Part shown: in pieces, positions 54,023 to 61,735 of the stretch
Numbering within the stretch: the first letter of the stretch is position 1
Layout of the letters: each line of letters starts with the position of its first letter
Assembly (NCBI RefSeq): GCF_023566055.1
Contig: NZ_JALIQP010000001.1
Span: forward strand, 124,001-188,000
Length of the DNA: 64,000 nucleotides
Origin: Halosolutus amylolyticus
Lineage (GTDB): Archaea > Halobacteriota > Halobacteria > Halobacteriales > Natrialbaceae
Direction of reading: 5' to 3'
Translations under genes and position numbers: made by a program
The notes under the pieces: model-generated
Seen by the model: the letters and a program-made list of their open reading frames with translations, nothing else
What the model was told of the DNA's origin: nothing
Databases searched by the model: none

Positions 54023-54823
54023 CTACCGACCCTCGAACTCCGGATCGCGATCCTCGAAGAAGGCGGTGACGCCCTCCTCGTGGTCGTCGGTCCCGAAGAC
54101 GATCCCCTGTGCGGTCGCCTCGTCGACCAGGGCCTGCTCGATGGACTTGTCGAGCCCCTCGCGGACCAGGCGGTTCATCTGTCGCATCGCCACCGGCGGG
54201 CCGGAGACGATCGTCTCCACCAGATCCGCGACCCGCTCGTCGAACTCGTCGTCACTGTAGACGTGGTTGACGAGGCCGAGTTCTTCGGCGTGGTCCGCGC
54301 CGACGATGTCGCCGGTCAGGACCAGTTCCTGAGCGACGTTCTCGCCGACGACCCGCGGGAGGAGGTACGACGTGCCGGCGTCGACGCTCAGTCCCACCTG
54401 CCGGAAGACGAACCCGAAGGCGGCGTCCTCGGTCGCGAGCTGGATGTCGCAGGCCAGCGCGAGGTTCGCGCCCGCGCCGACGGCGGGGCCGTCGACGAGC
54501 GCGATCGTCGGCAGCGGGAACGTGACGAGTCGCGCCATCGTCTCGTTGGTCGTCCGCTCGAGGTAGCGAACCCGTTCGTCGATCGGCATGTCGCCCTGGA
54601 TGCCCTCGATCATCGCCTCGACGTCCCCGCCAGCGGAGAACGACCCGCCCGACCCCTCGACCACGACGCAACGAGCGTCGCTCTCCTCGATCTCGTCGAG
54701 GGCCGCCACGATGCCCGCACCGATCTCCGCCGAGAGCGCGTTCCGGCGATCGGGCTGATCGAGCGTGATCGTCGCGACCCCGTCGTCCTCGACCTCGAGT
54801 TGCACCGCGTCACCGAGGGTCAT
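54023..54823 (-). CDS. Crotonase-family protein, PaaG-like isomerase
   Basis: 266 aa. Crotonase fold with oxyanion-hole segments GSFSAGGDV and DGPAVGAGANLALACD. Both hydratase Glu residues are missing: GAGAN replaces G-x-C-E, and FGFVFRQ replaces FGQPE. VGLSVDAGTSYLLPR instead carries an Asp where PaaG-type enoyl-CoA isomerases have their catalytic Asp. It may shift a double bond or act in phenylacetate-like ring degradation. It is co-transcribed with the acyl-CoA ligase; its ATG overlaps the ligase stop by one base (TAATG). Confidence 0.85.
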   Translation of the reverse strand: MTLGDAVQLEVEDDGVATITLDQPDRRNALSAEIGAGIVAALDEIEESDARCVVVEGSGGSFSAGGDVEAMIEGIQGDMPIDERVRYLERTTNETMARLVTFPLPTIALVDGPAVGAGANLALACDIQLATEDAAFGFVFRQVGLSVDAGTSYLLPRVVGENVAQELVLTGDIVGADHAEELGLVNHVYSDDEFDERVADLVETIVSGPPVAMRQMNRLVREGLDKSIEQALVDEATAQGIVFGTDDHEEGVTAFFEDRDPEFEGR

Positions 54824-56505
54824 TACTCTGCCTCCGCGGCTGATTCGTCTCGGTCGCGGAGTTTGAACTTCTGGACCTTGCCGGTCGTCGTCCGCGGGAG
54901 TTCCTCGACGAACTCGACCTCGCGGGGGTGTTTGTACTCCGCGAGGTTGGTCAGGCAGTACCCCTTGAGGTCGTCGGGCGTGACGTCCGCGTCGGGCGTG
55001 GGAACGACGAACGCCTTGACGGTCTCGCCGCGGCGCTCGTCGGGAATCCCGACCACTGCGGCGTCGGCGACGGCCTCGTGCTCGAAGAGGAGTTCCTCGA
55101 CCTCCCGCGGGTAGACGTTGTAGCCGCCGGTGACGATCATGTGCTTCTCGCGATCGACGACGTAGAAGAAGCCGTCCTCGTCGTGATAGCCCAGGTCGCC
55201 CGTGTGGAACCAGCGTCTGCCGTCTTCCTCCGTGAACGCCTCCTCGTTGGCCTCGGGCAGGCCGTAGTAGCCTTTCATCACGTTCGGGCCAGAGACGACG
55301 AGTTCGCCGGTAATCTCACCGAGATCGACCGCTCCGGCGGCTTCGCCGTCTTCTCGCGGGCTTCGCCCGCTCGAACGGTTCGCGGAACTTCGTTCCGCGC
55401 TACCTTCGCCTCGTTGCGTCTTCGACGCAACGCTCTCCTCGTCGATCGGTCCCTCCTCAACGGGCGCGACCTCCTCGAAGTTCTCGTCGACGACCTTCGA
55501 GTCGACGCCGGGAACGGTCTTGCCGATGCTGCCGACGCGACGCCCCTCGATCGGGCTGTTGAAGTGGGTGATCGGGCTCGTCTCGGTCAGGCCGTACCCC
55601 TCGTAGATTTTCGGCTCGTAGCGGTCCTCGAACTGGCGCAGCACCTCGACGGGAATGCCGGAGCCGCCGACGCCACAGAGCCGCAGCGAGGAGAGGTCGA
55701 ATGCCTCGGCGTCGGGCTGGTTGATGATGTCGTTGTACATCGCCGGGACGCCGTGCATCAGCGTCAGTTCCTCGTCCTCGACGATCGAGACGGCCTCTTG
55801 GGCGTCCCACTCGGGGACCGCGTAGTACATGCCGCCGTTGAACAGCGTCGAGTTCATCACGACGGTCATCCCGTAGATGTGGAACAGCGGCAGGACCCCG
55901 AGTTGCTTGTCGTCCGGGCGGATCCCGTCGGGAATGAGCTGGTCCGCCATGTCGGCGTTCGACGCGAGGTTCTCGTGGGTCAACTGGACGCCCTTGGGCT
56001 GGCCGGTCGTCCCGCTGGTGTAGGGCTGGACCGCGACGTCGTCGTCGGCCCGATCGACGATCTCGGGCGCGCCGCGGACGAGGAACTCCTCGAACGGCGT
56101 CGCGCCCTCCGCCTCGCCGCCCACGCTGACGACGTGCTCGACCGACGTGTCGTCCCGTACCTCGGTGACGAACGGGACGAGGTCGGCGAGCGTGACGACC
56201 ACCTTGGCCTCGCTGTCGCCGAGCAGGTGACCGATCTCTCGGGCTTTGTACTGCGGGTTCATCGGAACGACGACCCCGCCGGCCCGGAGCGTCCCGTGGA
56301 AGGCGATCACGAACGGCGGGACGTTCGGCAGATAGATCGCGACGCGGTCGTCCGCGCCGAGGCCGCGTTCCTCGAGGGCGGCGGCGAACGCGCCCGTCTG
56401 CGCCCAGAACTCCTCGTACGTGGTCTCCTCGCCCTGGAATCCGATCGCGGGGGTGTCGCCGTGTTCCTCGACGGCTGCCGCGACGTTAGTGACAAGATTT
56501 GGCAT
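54823..56505 (-). CDS. Long-chain acyl-CoA ligase (AMP-forming) with hairpin-coded insertion
   Basis: 560 aa. AMP-binding signature YTSGTTGQPKGVQLTHEN, EGYGLTETSP, GELVVSGPNVMKGYYGLP, WFHTGDLGYHDEDGFFYV and the C-terminal PRTTTGKVQKFKLRD Lys region identify an acyl-CoA synthetase. It activates a carboxylic acid with ATP and CoA. Between about residues 353 and 391 there is an unusual stretch (EESVASKTQRGEGSAERSS and following) that interrupts the conserved core and is coded by four small hairpins. Operon with the PaaG-like gene. Confidence 0.92.
   Translation of the reverse strand: MPNLVTNVAAAVEEHGDTPAIGFQGEETTYEEFWAQTGAFAAALEERGLGADDRVAIYLPNVPPFVIAFHGTLRAGGVVVPMNPQYKAREIGHLLGDSEAKVVVTLADLVPFVTEVRDDTSVEHVVSVGGEAEGATPFEEFLVRGAPEIVDRADDDVAVQPYTSGTTGQPKGVQLTHENLASNADMADQLIPDGIRPDDKQLGVLPLFHIYGMTVVMNSTLFNGGMYYAVPEWDAQEAVSIVEDEELTLMHGVPAMYNDIINQPDAEAFDLSSLRLCGVGGSGIPVEVLRQFEDRYEPKIYEGYGLTETSPITHFNSPIEGRRVGSIGKTVPGVDSKVVDENFEEVAPVEEGPIDEESVASKTQRGEGSAERSSANRSSGRSPREDGEAAGAVDLGEITGELVVSGPNVMKGYYGLPEANEEAFTEEDGRRWFHTGDLGYHDEDGFFYVVDREKHMIVTGGYNVYPREVEELLFEHEAVADAAVVGIPDERRGETVKAFVVPTPDADVTPDDLKGYCLTNLAEYKHPREVEFVEELPRTTTGKVQKFKLRDRDESAAEAE
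55338..55431 (-). repeat. Cluster of in-frame triplet-loop hairpins inside acyl-CoA ligase gene
   Basis: Four hairpins in 94 bp, all with a TTC loop on the plus strand: CGGC/GCCG (55338-55348), GCGGGC/GCCCGC (55356-55370), CGCGGAAC/GTTCCGCG (55381-55399) and GTTGCGTC/GACGCAAC (55413-55431). All arms are perfect. The reading frame is kept. Confidence 0.88.
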
Positions 56506-56574
56506 GCCTCGTGAGGGACGTTGCCGTGTACCGTAAAAAAGATTTACATTGTTCGGTTCGATGCCCTGTTTTCT

Positions 56575-56587
56575 TTACCGAAGGTAA
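56575..56587. promoter_or_regulatory. Candidate operator TTACCGAAGGTAA
   Basis: A 5-bp palindrome around GAA, about 70 nt upstream of the acyl-CoA ligase start, between it and uspA. It shares TTACCGAA with the sites at 8665 and 37414. Confidence 0.35.
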
Positions 56588-56698
56588 CAGCGATACGAAT
56601 CCGACGAAACGACGTCGCTCCACCCGGGGCACGCGAGGCACGGACGGAATCGAGCGGCGACGCTATCGAGCGGCGGGCGGGGCTCGAACGGGGTCGAG

Positions 56699-56707
56699 GG
56701 TATTTAG
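56699..56707 (+). promoter_or_regulatory. TATA box of universal stress protein gene
   Basis: GGTATTTAG is centred about 32 nt before ATG 56736. Confidence 0.5.
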
Positions 56708-56735
56708 GCGCGTGCTCCTAACCCACCCGTAAACG

Positions 56736-57350
56736 ATGTACCAGGACGTGCTCATTCCGACCGACGGCAGCGACGGCACGCGACGGGCGATCGCCCACGG
56801 GCTGACGATCGCCGATCGGTTCGACGCGACGGTGCACGCGCTGTCGGTCGTGCCGGAGGGGCCGCTCGGGACGCTCGAGAGCGACGAGGCCGAGCGGGCG
56901 GCCCAGCGGGCCGTCGCCCGCGTCGAGGCCGACGCACAGGACGACGGCCTTTCAGTGACGACGGCGGTCCGCCGGGGGGTGCCACACGAGGAAATTCTCG
57001 ACTACGCGGACGAGCAGGGCGTCGACCTGATCATCATGGGGACGCAGGGACGGACCGGGCTCGATCGGGTCCTCGTCGGCAGCGTCACCGAGCGACTCGT
57101 CCGGATGGCCGACGTGCCGGTCGTCACCGTCAGGCTGACCGACGAGATCCGCATCGAGGACGTCGAGGAGGCGACCCGCCTCGCCCGGGAGACCGCCGAA
57201 GACGCCGGCCACGCGGACGTCTCGATCGTCGGGGAGCCACACCGAACCAGCGGGTCGTGGATCGTCAACGTCGAGACCGAGTCCGGGCTGATCCAGGTCG
57301 CCGTCGACGCCGTCAGCGGCGACGTTCGGATCGCCGAACGGGGCGACTGA
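56736..57350 (+). CDS. Universal stress protein (UspA) with C-terminal extra domain
   Basis: 204 aa. Residues 1-140 are a UspA fold: VLIPTDGSDGTRRAI at the N-terminus and the ATP-binding motif GTQGRTGLDRVLVGSVTERL. Residues about 145-204 (RLARETAEDAGHADVSIVG and IVNVETESGLIQVAVDA) form a small beta domain like PepSY or similar modules, making it longer than a plain Usp of about 140 aa. It is thought to help survival under stress; the ligand is probably ATP. A TGA stop is directly followed by element C. Confidence 0.88.
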   Translation: MYQDVLIPTDGSDGTRRAIAHGLTIADRFDATVHALSVVPEGPLGTLESDEAERAAQRAVARVEADAQDDGLSVTTAVRRGVPHEEILDYADEQGVDLIIMGTQGRTGLDRVLVGSVTERLVRMADVPVVTVRLTDEIRIEDVEEATRLARETAEDAGHADVSIVGEPHRTSGSWIVNVETESGLIQVAVDAVSGDVRIAERGD

Positions 57351-57430
57351 TACGGTTTACTGTACGTCAGTTCCGGCGCAACCGCGACCCGGGCGGCGGT
57401 TGCGCCGGTAACTCGGTACAGCAATCCGTA
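57351..57430 (+). repeat. Palindromic TGA-associated element, copy C (80 bp)
   Basis: It begins TACGGTTTACTGTACGTCAG directly after the uspA stop TGA and ends TACAGCAATCCGTA, followed again by TGA (57431-57433). Inner arms CCGGCGCAACCGC/GCGGTTGCGCCGG pair perfectly; the outer arms have about six mismatches over 22 bp. About 30 bases are identical to copy B, in opposite orientation relative to the host gene. Confidence 0.88.
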
Positions 57431-57507
57431 TGAGACCGTACGAAGCCTGCCAGCGTGCCGCAGCGGCCGACCGAGAGCGCACGAAGGCGCGACCGATCCG
57501 GTGCCGA

Positions 57508-57783
57508 TCAGTCGTCCGATCGATCGCGGGCACGGGTTCGTTCGTTCTCGGTGTCACAGGAACGCTGCGCCGTCTCGATGACGACCGGTGCCAGGGTGGC
57601 GGTGAGCGACCGCGCCAGGTCCGCGACGAGCACGCGCTGGTCGTCCGTGAGGTCGTCGCCAGCGGCCGACTCCAGGCGCTCGATCGCACGGGCGCGTTGC
57701 TCGCGTTCCACCTCGCAGGCTCGCTGGAGACACTGTACGGACAGCGAGTCGGGTTCGCGATCGGTGGTGGATCCAGCGGCCAT
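57508..57783 (-). CDS. Small helical protein, GluTR-dimerisation-like (uncertain)
   Basis: 91 aa. The core ERLESAAGDDLTDDQRVLVADL, ending in a Thr/Ala-Leu helix (ARSLTATLAPVVIE), resembles the dimerisation helices of glutamyl-tRNA reductase, which small haloarchaeal proteins also show. Basic ends, no catalytic domain. It sits alone between element C and the next plus-strand gene. The assignment is a pattern match only. Confidence 0.4.
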   Translation of the reverse strand: MAAGSTTDREPDSLSVQCLQRACEVEREQRARAIERLESAAGDDLTDDQRVLVADLARSLTATLAPVVIETAQRSCDTENERTRARDRSDD

Positions 57784-57948
57784 CGCCCGCGAGTTGTGCG
57801 GACAGCGACCAGAAGCTACTCCCGAACGTCTTCGCCCGTTCTCGGCCGTCCGCGAATCGAACGCGACGGGGCCGGTCGAAGCCCGACGATCGGACAGGGG
57901 TACATGTTCGGGAGGAGGTACTGAACGGTCCCGTCCGTACGCACGGGT

Positions 57949-58512
57949 ATGAACCCGTTCTCACGCGCATCGTCCGCGTCCGACTCGGCAGCCGATCCCG
58001 GCTTCGACGACTGGGGCGCGTTCGTTCCCGAGAACGTCCCCGACCCCGGCCCGTTCCTGGCCGAGCACGACGTCCTCGCCGGATCGAGACACGCCGCCTT
58101 CCACGCCCTCACGCGGGAGTGCTTCGAACAGCGCGGCGTCTACGACGCGACGTTCGGCTACAACCTCGCGAAACTCAATCTCGATCGTCGCCACCCGGAA
58201 GCAGGGTTCCGGTACGCCGAAGACGCCGACGATCCGGCCGTTCTGCGCGCCGAGTTCACCCCCACGACCGAGTTCTGTCCGCAGGCCGACGCGCTCGTCA
58301 AGGGCTCGTTCCGGGCCTGGAACGGCCTCCGCGATCGCCACGAGTACGACCTGGTCCGGGTTCGGGTGCACCCCTCCCACCACCAGGCGGTGGGGCTCAA
58401 CGACGCGCTGGAGCGCCTCGAAGCCGAATTTCGCGAGACCGGGGCGGTCCCCGGCGAGTCCGGCGGCCCCGATCCGGGATCGTCCGACGGGACGCGGTCC
58501 TCCCCGTTCTAG
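57949..58512 (+). CDS. Hypothetical haloarchaeal protein in operon with membrane protein
   Basis: 187 aa soluble protein. The N-terminal half is acidic with FVPENVPDPGPF. The C-terminal half has TTEFCPQADALVKGSFRAWN and YDLVRVRVHPSHHQAVGLND, which recalls MIP18/iron-sulfur-carrier-like folds but without a firm match. It ends in a disordered Gly/Pro/Ser tail. The following membrane-protein gene starts 6 nt later, so the two are probably co-expressed. Confidence 0.6.
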   Translation: MNPFSRASSASDSAADPGFDDWGAFVPENVPDPGPFLAEHDVLAGSRHAAFHALTRECFEQRGVYDATFGYNLAKLNLDRRHPEAGFRYAEDADDPAVLRAEFTPTTEFCPQADALVKGSFRAWNGLRDRHEYDLVRVRVHPSHHQAVGLNDALERLEAEFRETGAVPGESGGPDPGSSDGTRSSPF

Positions 58513-58518
58513 ACGCGA

Positions 58519-59724
58519 ATGGGCGCGAGTAGTTCTGCGACGGTCGCGCGCTGGTCGCGCGCCTTCGTCGCGACCGGGATCGCCTTCTTCGTCGCCTGGC
58601 AGGTCGCCGTACTCGCCGGCTATCCGCGATCGGCGACGGTCGCGCTCGGCCTCTACGGCTTCGTCTTCCACGTCGTCTTCGGGAAGGGGTACCAGCTGAT
58701 CCCCTCGTACTTCGGGCGGGCCCTCGCCGTTCCGCGGGCGCCGGCCGTTCACCTTCCGCTCGCGATGATCGGGACGATCGGCGCGTTCGCGGCCGGTGCC
58801 GGGATCGGCTCACGGCCGCTCGCCCTCGTCGGGGCGACGGGCTGGTTCGTCGGCTGTCTCGTCTTCGTCGCGAGCCTGCTCTGGACCGTCCGGGGCAACC
58901 TGACCGGCCGCGAGACAGCGACCGGGGCGACCGACGCCCATCGCGAGGGGGTCGATCGGCTGGCCAACGCCGCCGTCCCGGTCGTACTCGCGTACCTGCT
59001 GGTCGGATCGGGACTCCCCCTGGCGGCCGCCCTCGGTGTCGGGCCGCCGGGACTGCCCGGGAACGGCCCGTCGACGACCCACCTGCTCGCGGCCGGAGCG
59101 GCGGCCCTGCTGGTGTTCGCGATCGGGGTCAGGCTGTTACCGCGACTGCTCGTGGCCGATCCCGCGCCGGCGCTCGTCGCGATCGTCCTCCCCGCAGGCG
59201 CACTCGCGCCGGCGTTGCTCGCGATCGATTTCCACGGCGGCACGCTGTTTCGCGTCGGTGCCGGTCTCGAGGCGATCGCGCTGGTCGGATTCGCGATCAC
59301 GTACGCCGACCTCCACCGGCAGAGCGATCGGGACCGCGCGGGGGGCCGGGCGATCCTCGCCGGCGTCGGCGCCGGCGCGCTCGTCGCCCTGCTTGGACTG
59401 TTGTTCGCGTTCGCGCCCGCCGCGAGCGTCCCGGCGACCGCGTTCACCGCCCACTACCGGCTCGCACTCGGCGGGTTCGTCGGCCTGACGATCGTCGGCG
59501 TTACGTACCACTTCTACCCGCCCGCGATCGCCACGGCCCCGGGTACCGGCGACCGGACCGCGAGGCTATCGATCGCGGTACTCGTCACCGGACTGGGACT
59601 GGAGGTCGCGGGCCTGCTCGCACCGATGCCGCCGCTGGTCGGGGCCGGCCGCTGGCTTTCGGTGCTCGGCGCGGCCCTGTACGCCGCCGTTCTCGGCGCG
59701 GTCTTTCACGCGCGACCGGGGTGA
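58519..59724 (+). CDS. Heme-copper-oxidase subunit I-like 12-TM membrane protein
   Basis: 401 aa with about 12 hydrophobic helices. His residues occur in FHVVFGKGYQLIPSYFGR (helix 2), STTHLLAAG (helix 6) and THYHFYP-like VGVTYHFYPPA (about helix 10). The organisation resembles orphan relatives of cytochrome oxidase subunit I or NnrS, without the full copper-binding set of oxidases. It could bind heme. Its partner at 61.7 kb has a similar plan. Gene and family assignment are moderate. Confidence 0.6.
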   Translation: MGASSSATVARWSRAFVATGIAFFVAWQVAVLAGYPRSATVALGLYGFVFHVVFGKGYQLIPSYFGRALAVPRAPAVHLPLAMIGTIGAFAAGAGIGSRPLALVGATGWFVGCLVFVASLLWTVRGNLTGRETATGATDAHREGVDRLANAAVPVVLAYLLVGSGLPLAAALGVGPPGLPGNGPSTTHLLAAGAAALLVFAIGVRLLPRLLVADPAPALVAIVLPAGALAPALLAIDFHGGTLFRVGAGLEAIALVGFAITYADLHRQSDRDRAGGRAILAGVGAGALVALLGLLFAFAPAASVPATAFTAHYRLALGGFVGLTIVGVTYHFYPPAIATAPGTGDRTARLSIAVLVTGLGLEVAGLLAPMPPLVGAGRWLSVLGAALYAAVLGAVFHARPG

Positions 59725-59742
59725 ACTGGCCCGCGGGAGGCG

Positions 59743-61005
59743 CTACTCCGCCCGCGCCTCGAGCCAGCGGACCGCCGGGGTCGCGGTGATCCCGTGGACG
59801 ACGATCGAGAGGAGGACGACCGCGCCGACGATGGCCCACACGAGATCGGCGTCGGGAAACGCGGCTTCGTTCAGCCCGTGGGCGAGGTAGTAGAACGAGC
59901 CGATCCCCCGGATGCCGAAGAAGGCGATCGTCGCCCGTTCGGCGGGGTCGCGATCGAACCCGAGAAACCCAACCACGCCGGCGAGGGGCCGGACGACGAA
60001 CACGATCGCGATCGCCGCGACGATCGCCTCCGTCGTGAGTGGGTCGAGCAGTCCGCCGACGATCGCGCCGCCGAAAAAGAGCATGATGAGGGCCATCATC
60101 ACCTGTTCGGCGAACTCGCTCACCTCGTGGAGAGATCGGTTGTACTCGTGCGAGCGCTCGTAGTGTCGGACCACGAGCGCCGCGACGAACACCGCGATGA
60201 ACCCGTAGCCCCCGGCGAGTTCGGTTGCCCCGTAGACGAGCAGGGTTCCGGCGATCGCCTCGAGACCCTGAACCGACTCCGCGACGGGCGTATCGGGTTC
60301 CGTGGCGAAGACGAGTCTGGCGGTCAGGTAGCCGAGGAGGATCCCGAGGAGCACGCCGACGACGATCCGGTAACCGACGTCGACGATAAGCCACTCGCCC
60401 AGCCAGTTGCCGGGCGCGAGGCCGACGAGGGCGACCGCGATCGCCAGGTTCGTAAACGGGAAGGCCAGCCCATCGTTCAACCCCGCCTCGGAGGTGAGAG
60501 CGAACCGGACCTCGTCTTGCTTCCCGGCCGCCGCTTCCAGCGGCTCGGCCTCGGTACCCATTCCCGGTCCGCGGACCTGGACTTCCGACGCGAGCACCGG
60601 ATCGGTCGGGGCGATACACGCGCCCAGCAGGATCGCGGTCGGGATCACGAGGCCGCTCCACCAGCCCAGCAGCGCCGCTCCGGCGATCGACAGCGGCATC
60701 GTGATCGCGAGCAGTCGCCACGTCGAGGCCCACGCGCGCAGGCCGGGCACGCGATCGATCTTCAGTCCGACGCCCATCAGCGCGACGATGACGCCCAGTT
60801 CCGCGAGGTGCTCCGTCGTCGTTCCCTGCTCTAGCGGGTCCGGCGGGGGGAGCCCGATCGGGGCACCGAACACGAGCATGCCGAGAGCGACGAAGAAGAT
60901 CGGCATCGAGATCGCACGATCGGAGACGAACCGCGGGAGGACGGCGACGCCGAACAGTGCCACGCCGATCACGACCAGGCCAACGTTGTACAGCTCGAGG
61001 GCCAT
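59743..61005 (-). CDS. Cation:proton antiporter (NhaP/CPA1 type)
   Basis: 420 aa with about 12 transmembrane helices. The ion-binding helices contain GACIAPTDPVLAS and SEAGLNDGLAFPF, the T-D and N-D motifs of CPA1 Na+/H+ antiporters. FFGIRGIGSFYYLAHGL near the C-terminus matches the family. It exchanges Na+ (or K+) for protons across the membrane, important for haloarchaeal ion balance. Monocistronic; neighbouring genes on both sides run on the plus strand. Confidence 0.92.
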   Translation of the reverse strand: MALELYNVGLVVIGVALFGVAVLPRFVSDRAISMPIFFVALGMLVFGAPIGLPPPDPLEQGTTTEHLAELGVIVALMGVGLKIDRVPGLRAWASTWRLLAITMPLSIAGAALLGWWSGLVIPTAILLGACIAPTDPVLASEVQVRGPGMGTEAEPLEAAAGKQDEVRFALTSEAGLNDGLAFPFTNLAIAVALVGLAPGNWLGEWLIVDVGYRIVVGVLLGILLGYLTARLVFATEPDTPVAESVQGLEAIAGTLLVYGATELAGGYGFIAVFVAALVVRHYERSHEYNRSLHEVSEFAEQVMMALIMLFFGGAIVGGLLDPLTTEAIVAAIAIVFVVRPLAGVVGFLGFDRDPAERATIAFFGIRGIGSFYYLAHGLNEAAFPDADLVWAIVGAVVLLSIVVHGITATPAVRWLEARAE

Positions 61006-61099
61006 CTGGCTGGTCAGTCCTACGACAAATCACGCCTTTAGCCCGGTGCCGGCGTTTGCAGAACGAAGCCATTTGCCGCGAGACGGCGAGGCCACGTCC

Positions 61100-61699
61100 A
61101 TGGACCGATCGCCCTCCGCCGAGCCCGGCGGGACGACGCGGCGGCGATTCCTGCGGGCTAGCGGGGTCGCCGCGCTCGCCGCAACCGCCGGCTGCATCGA
61201 AGAGATGGGAACGGAGTTCCCGAAAAACCGGACGTGGCCGACCGCGGAGTACGTCCCCTCGCTCCCCGTCGAAGAGCGATCGTCCGTGCTCGAGGAGCGG
61301 ATCCCGGACCTCGCGAGTGCCGAAATCACCGACCCCGACGGCCTCGCGTCGACGCTCGGCGAATACGACATCGCGGTCGAGTCGATCGAACGGGAGCGGG
61401 ACGTACTGGCGCTCGAGTACGTCAACGCGGATCACTATCGCGAGGGCGACCTCCACGACGTTGCCCTGATCGCGGGCGGCTACGCGGCGCTGGTCGACGC
61501 CGGCTACGACGCCGTCGCACTCGGGGCGACGATCCTCGACGACGCGCCGGCGTCGTACGGGTCGGTGACGGTCGAGACCTCGTGGGCGGAACAGTACAAC
61601 GAGGGCGAACTGACGGCCGCCGAGTACGGCGAACTCGTCGTGAAAACGATCGAGTCACAGCGGTCGGAGCCGGCTGTCGGCGTCTCGCCCGAGGAGTAA
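61100..61699 (+). CDS. Tat-exported lipoprotein of unknown function
   Basis: 199 aa from ATG 61100. A twin-arginine signal with lipobox (TTRRRFLRASGVAALAATAGC, Cys36) predicts export and lipid anchoring at the cell surface. The mature part is acidic alpha/beta with VLALEYVNADHYREGDLHD and DAPASYGSVTVETSWAEQYN; no domain was recognised. The 3' end converges with the subunit I-like gene (about 37 nt gap). Confidence 0.72.
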   Translation: MDRSPSAEPGGTTRRRFLRASGVAALAATAGCIEEMGTEFPKNRTWPTAEYVPSLPVEERSSVLEERIPDLASAEITDPDGLASTLGEYDIAVESIERERDVLALEYVNADHYREGDLHDVALIAGGYAALVDAGYDAVALGATILDDAPASYGSVTVETSWAEQYNEGELTAAEYGELVVKTIESQRSEPAVGVSPEE

Positions 61700-61735
61700 C
61701 GTCGGCGTGCTTCTCCGGCCGGGTCGACGCGCCGA

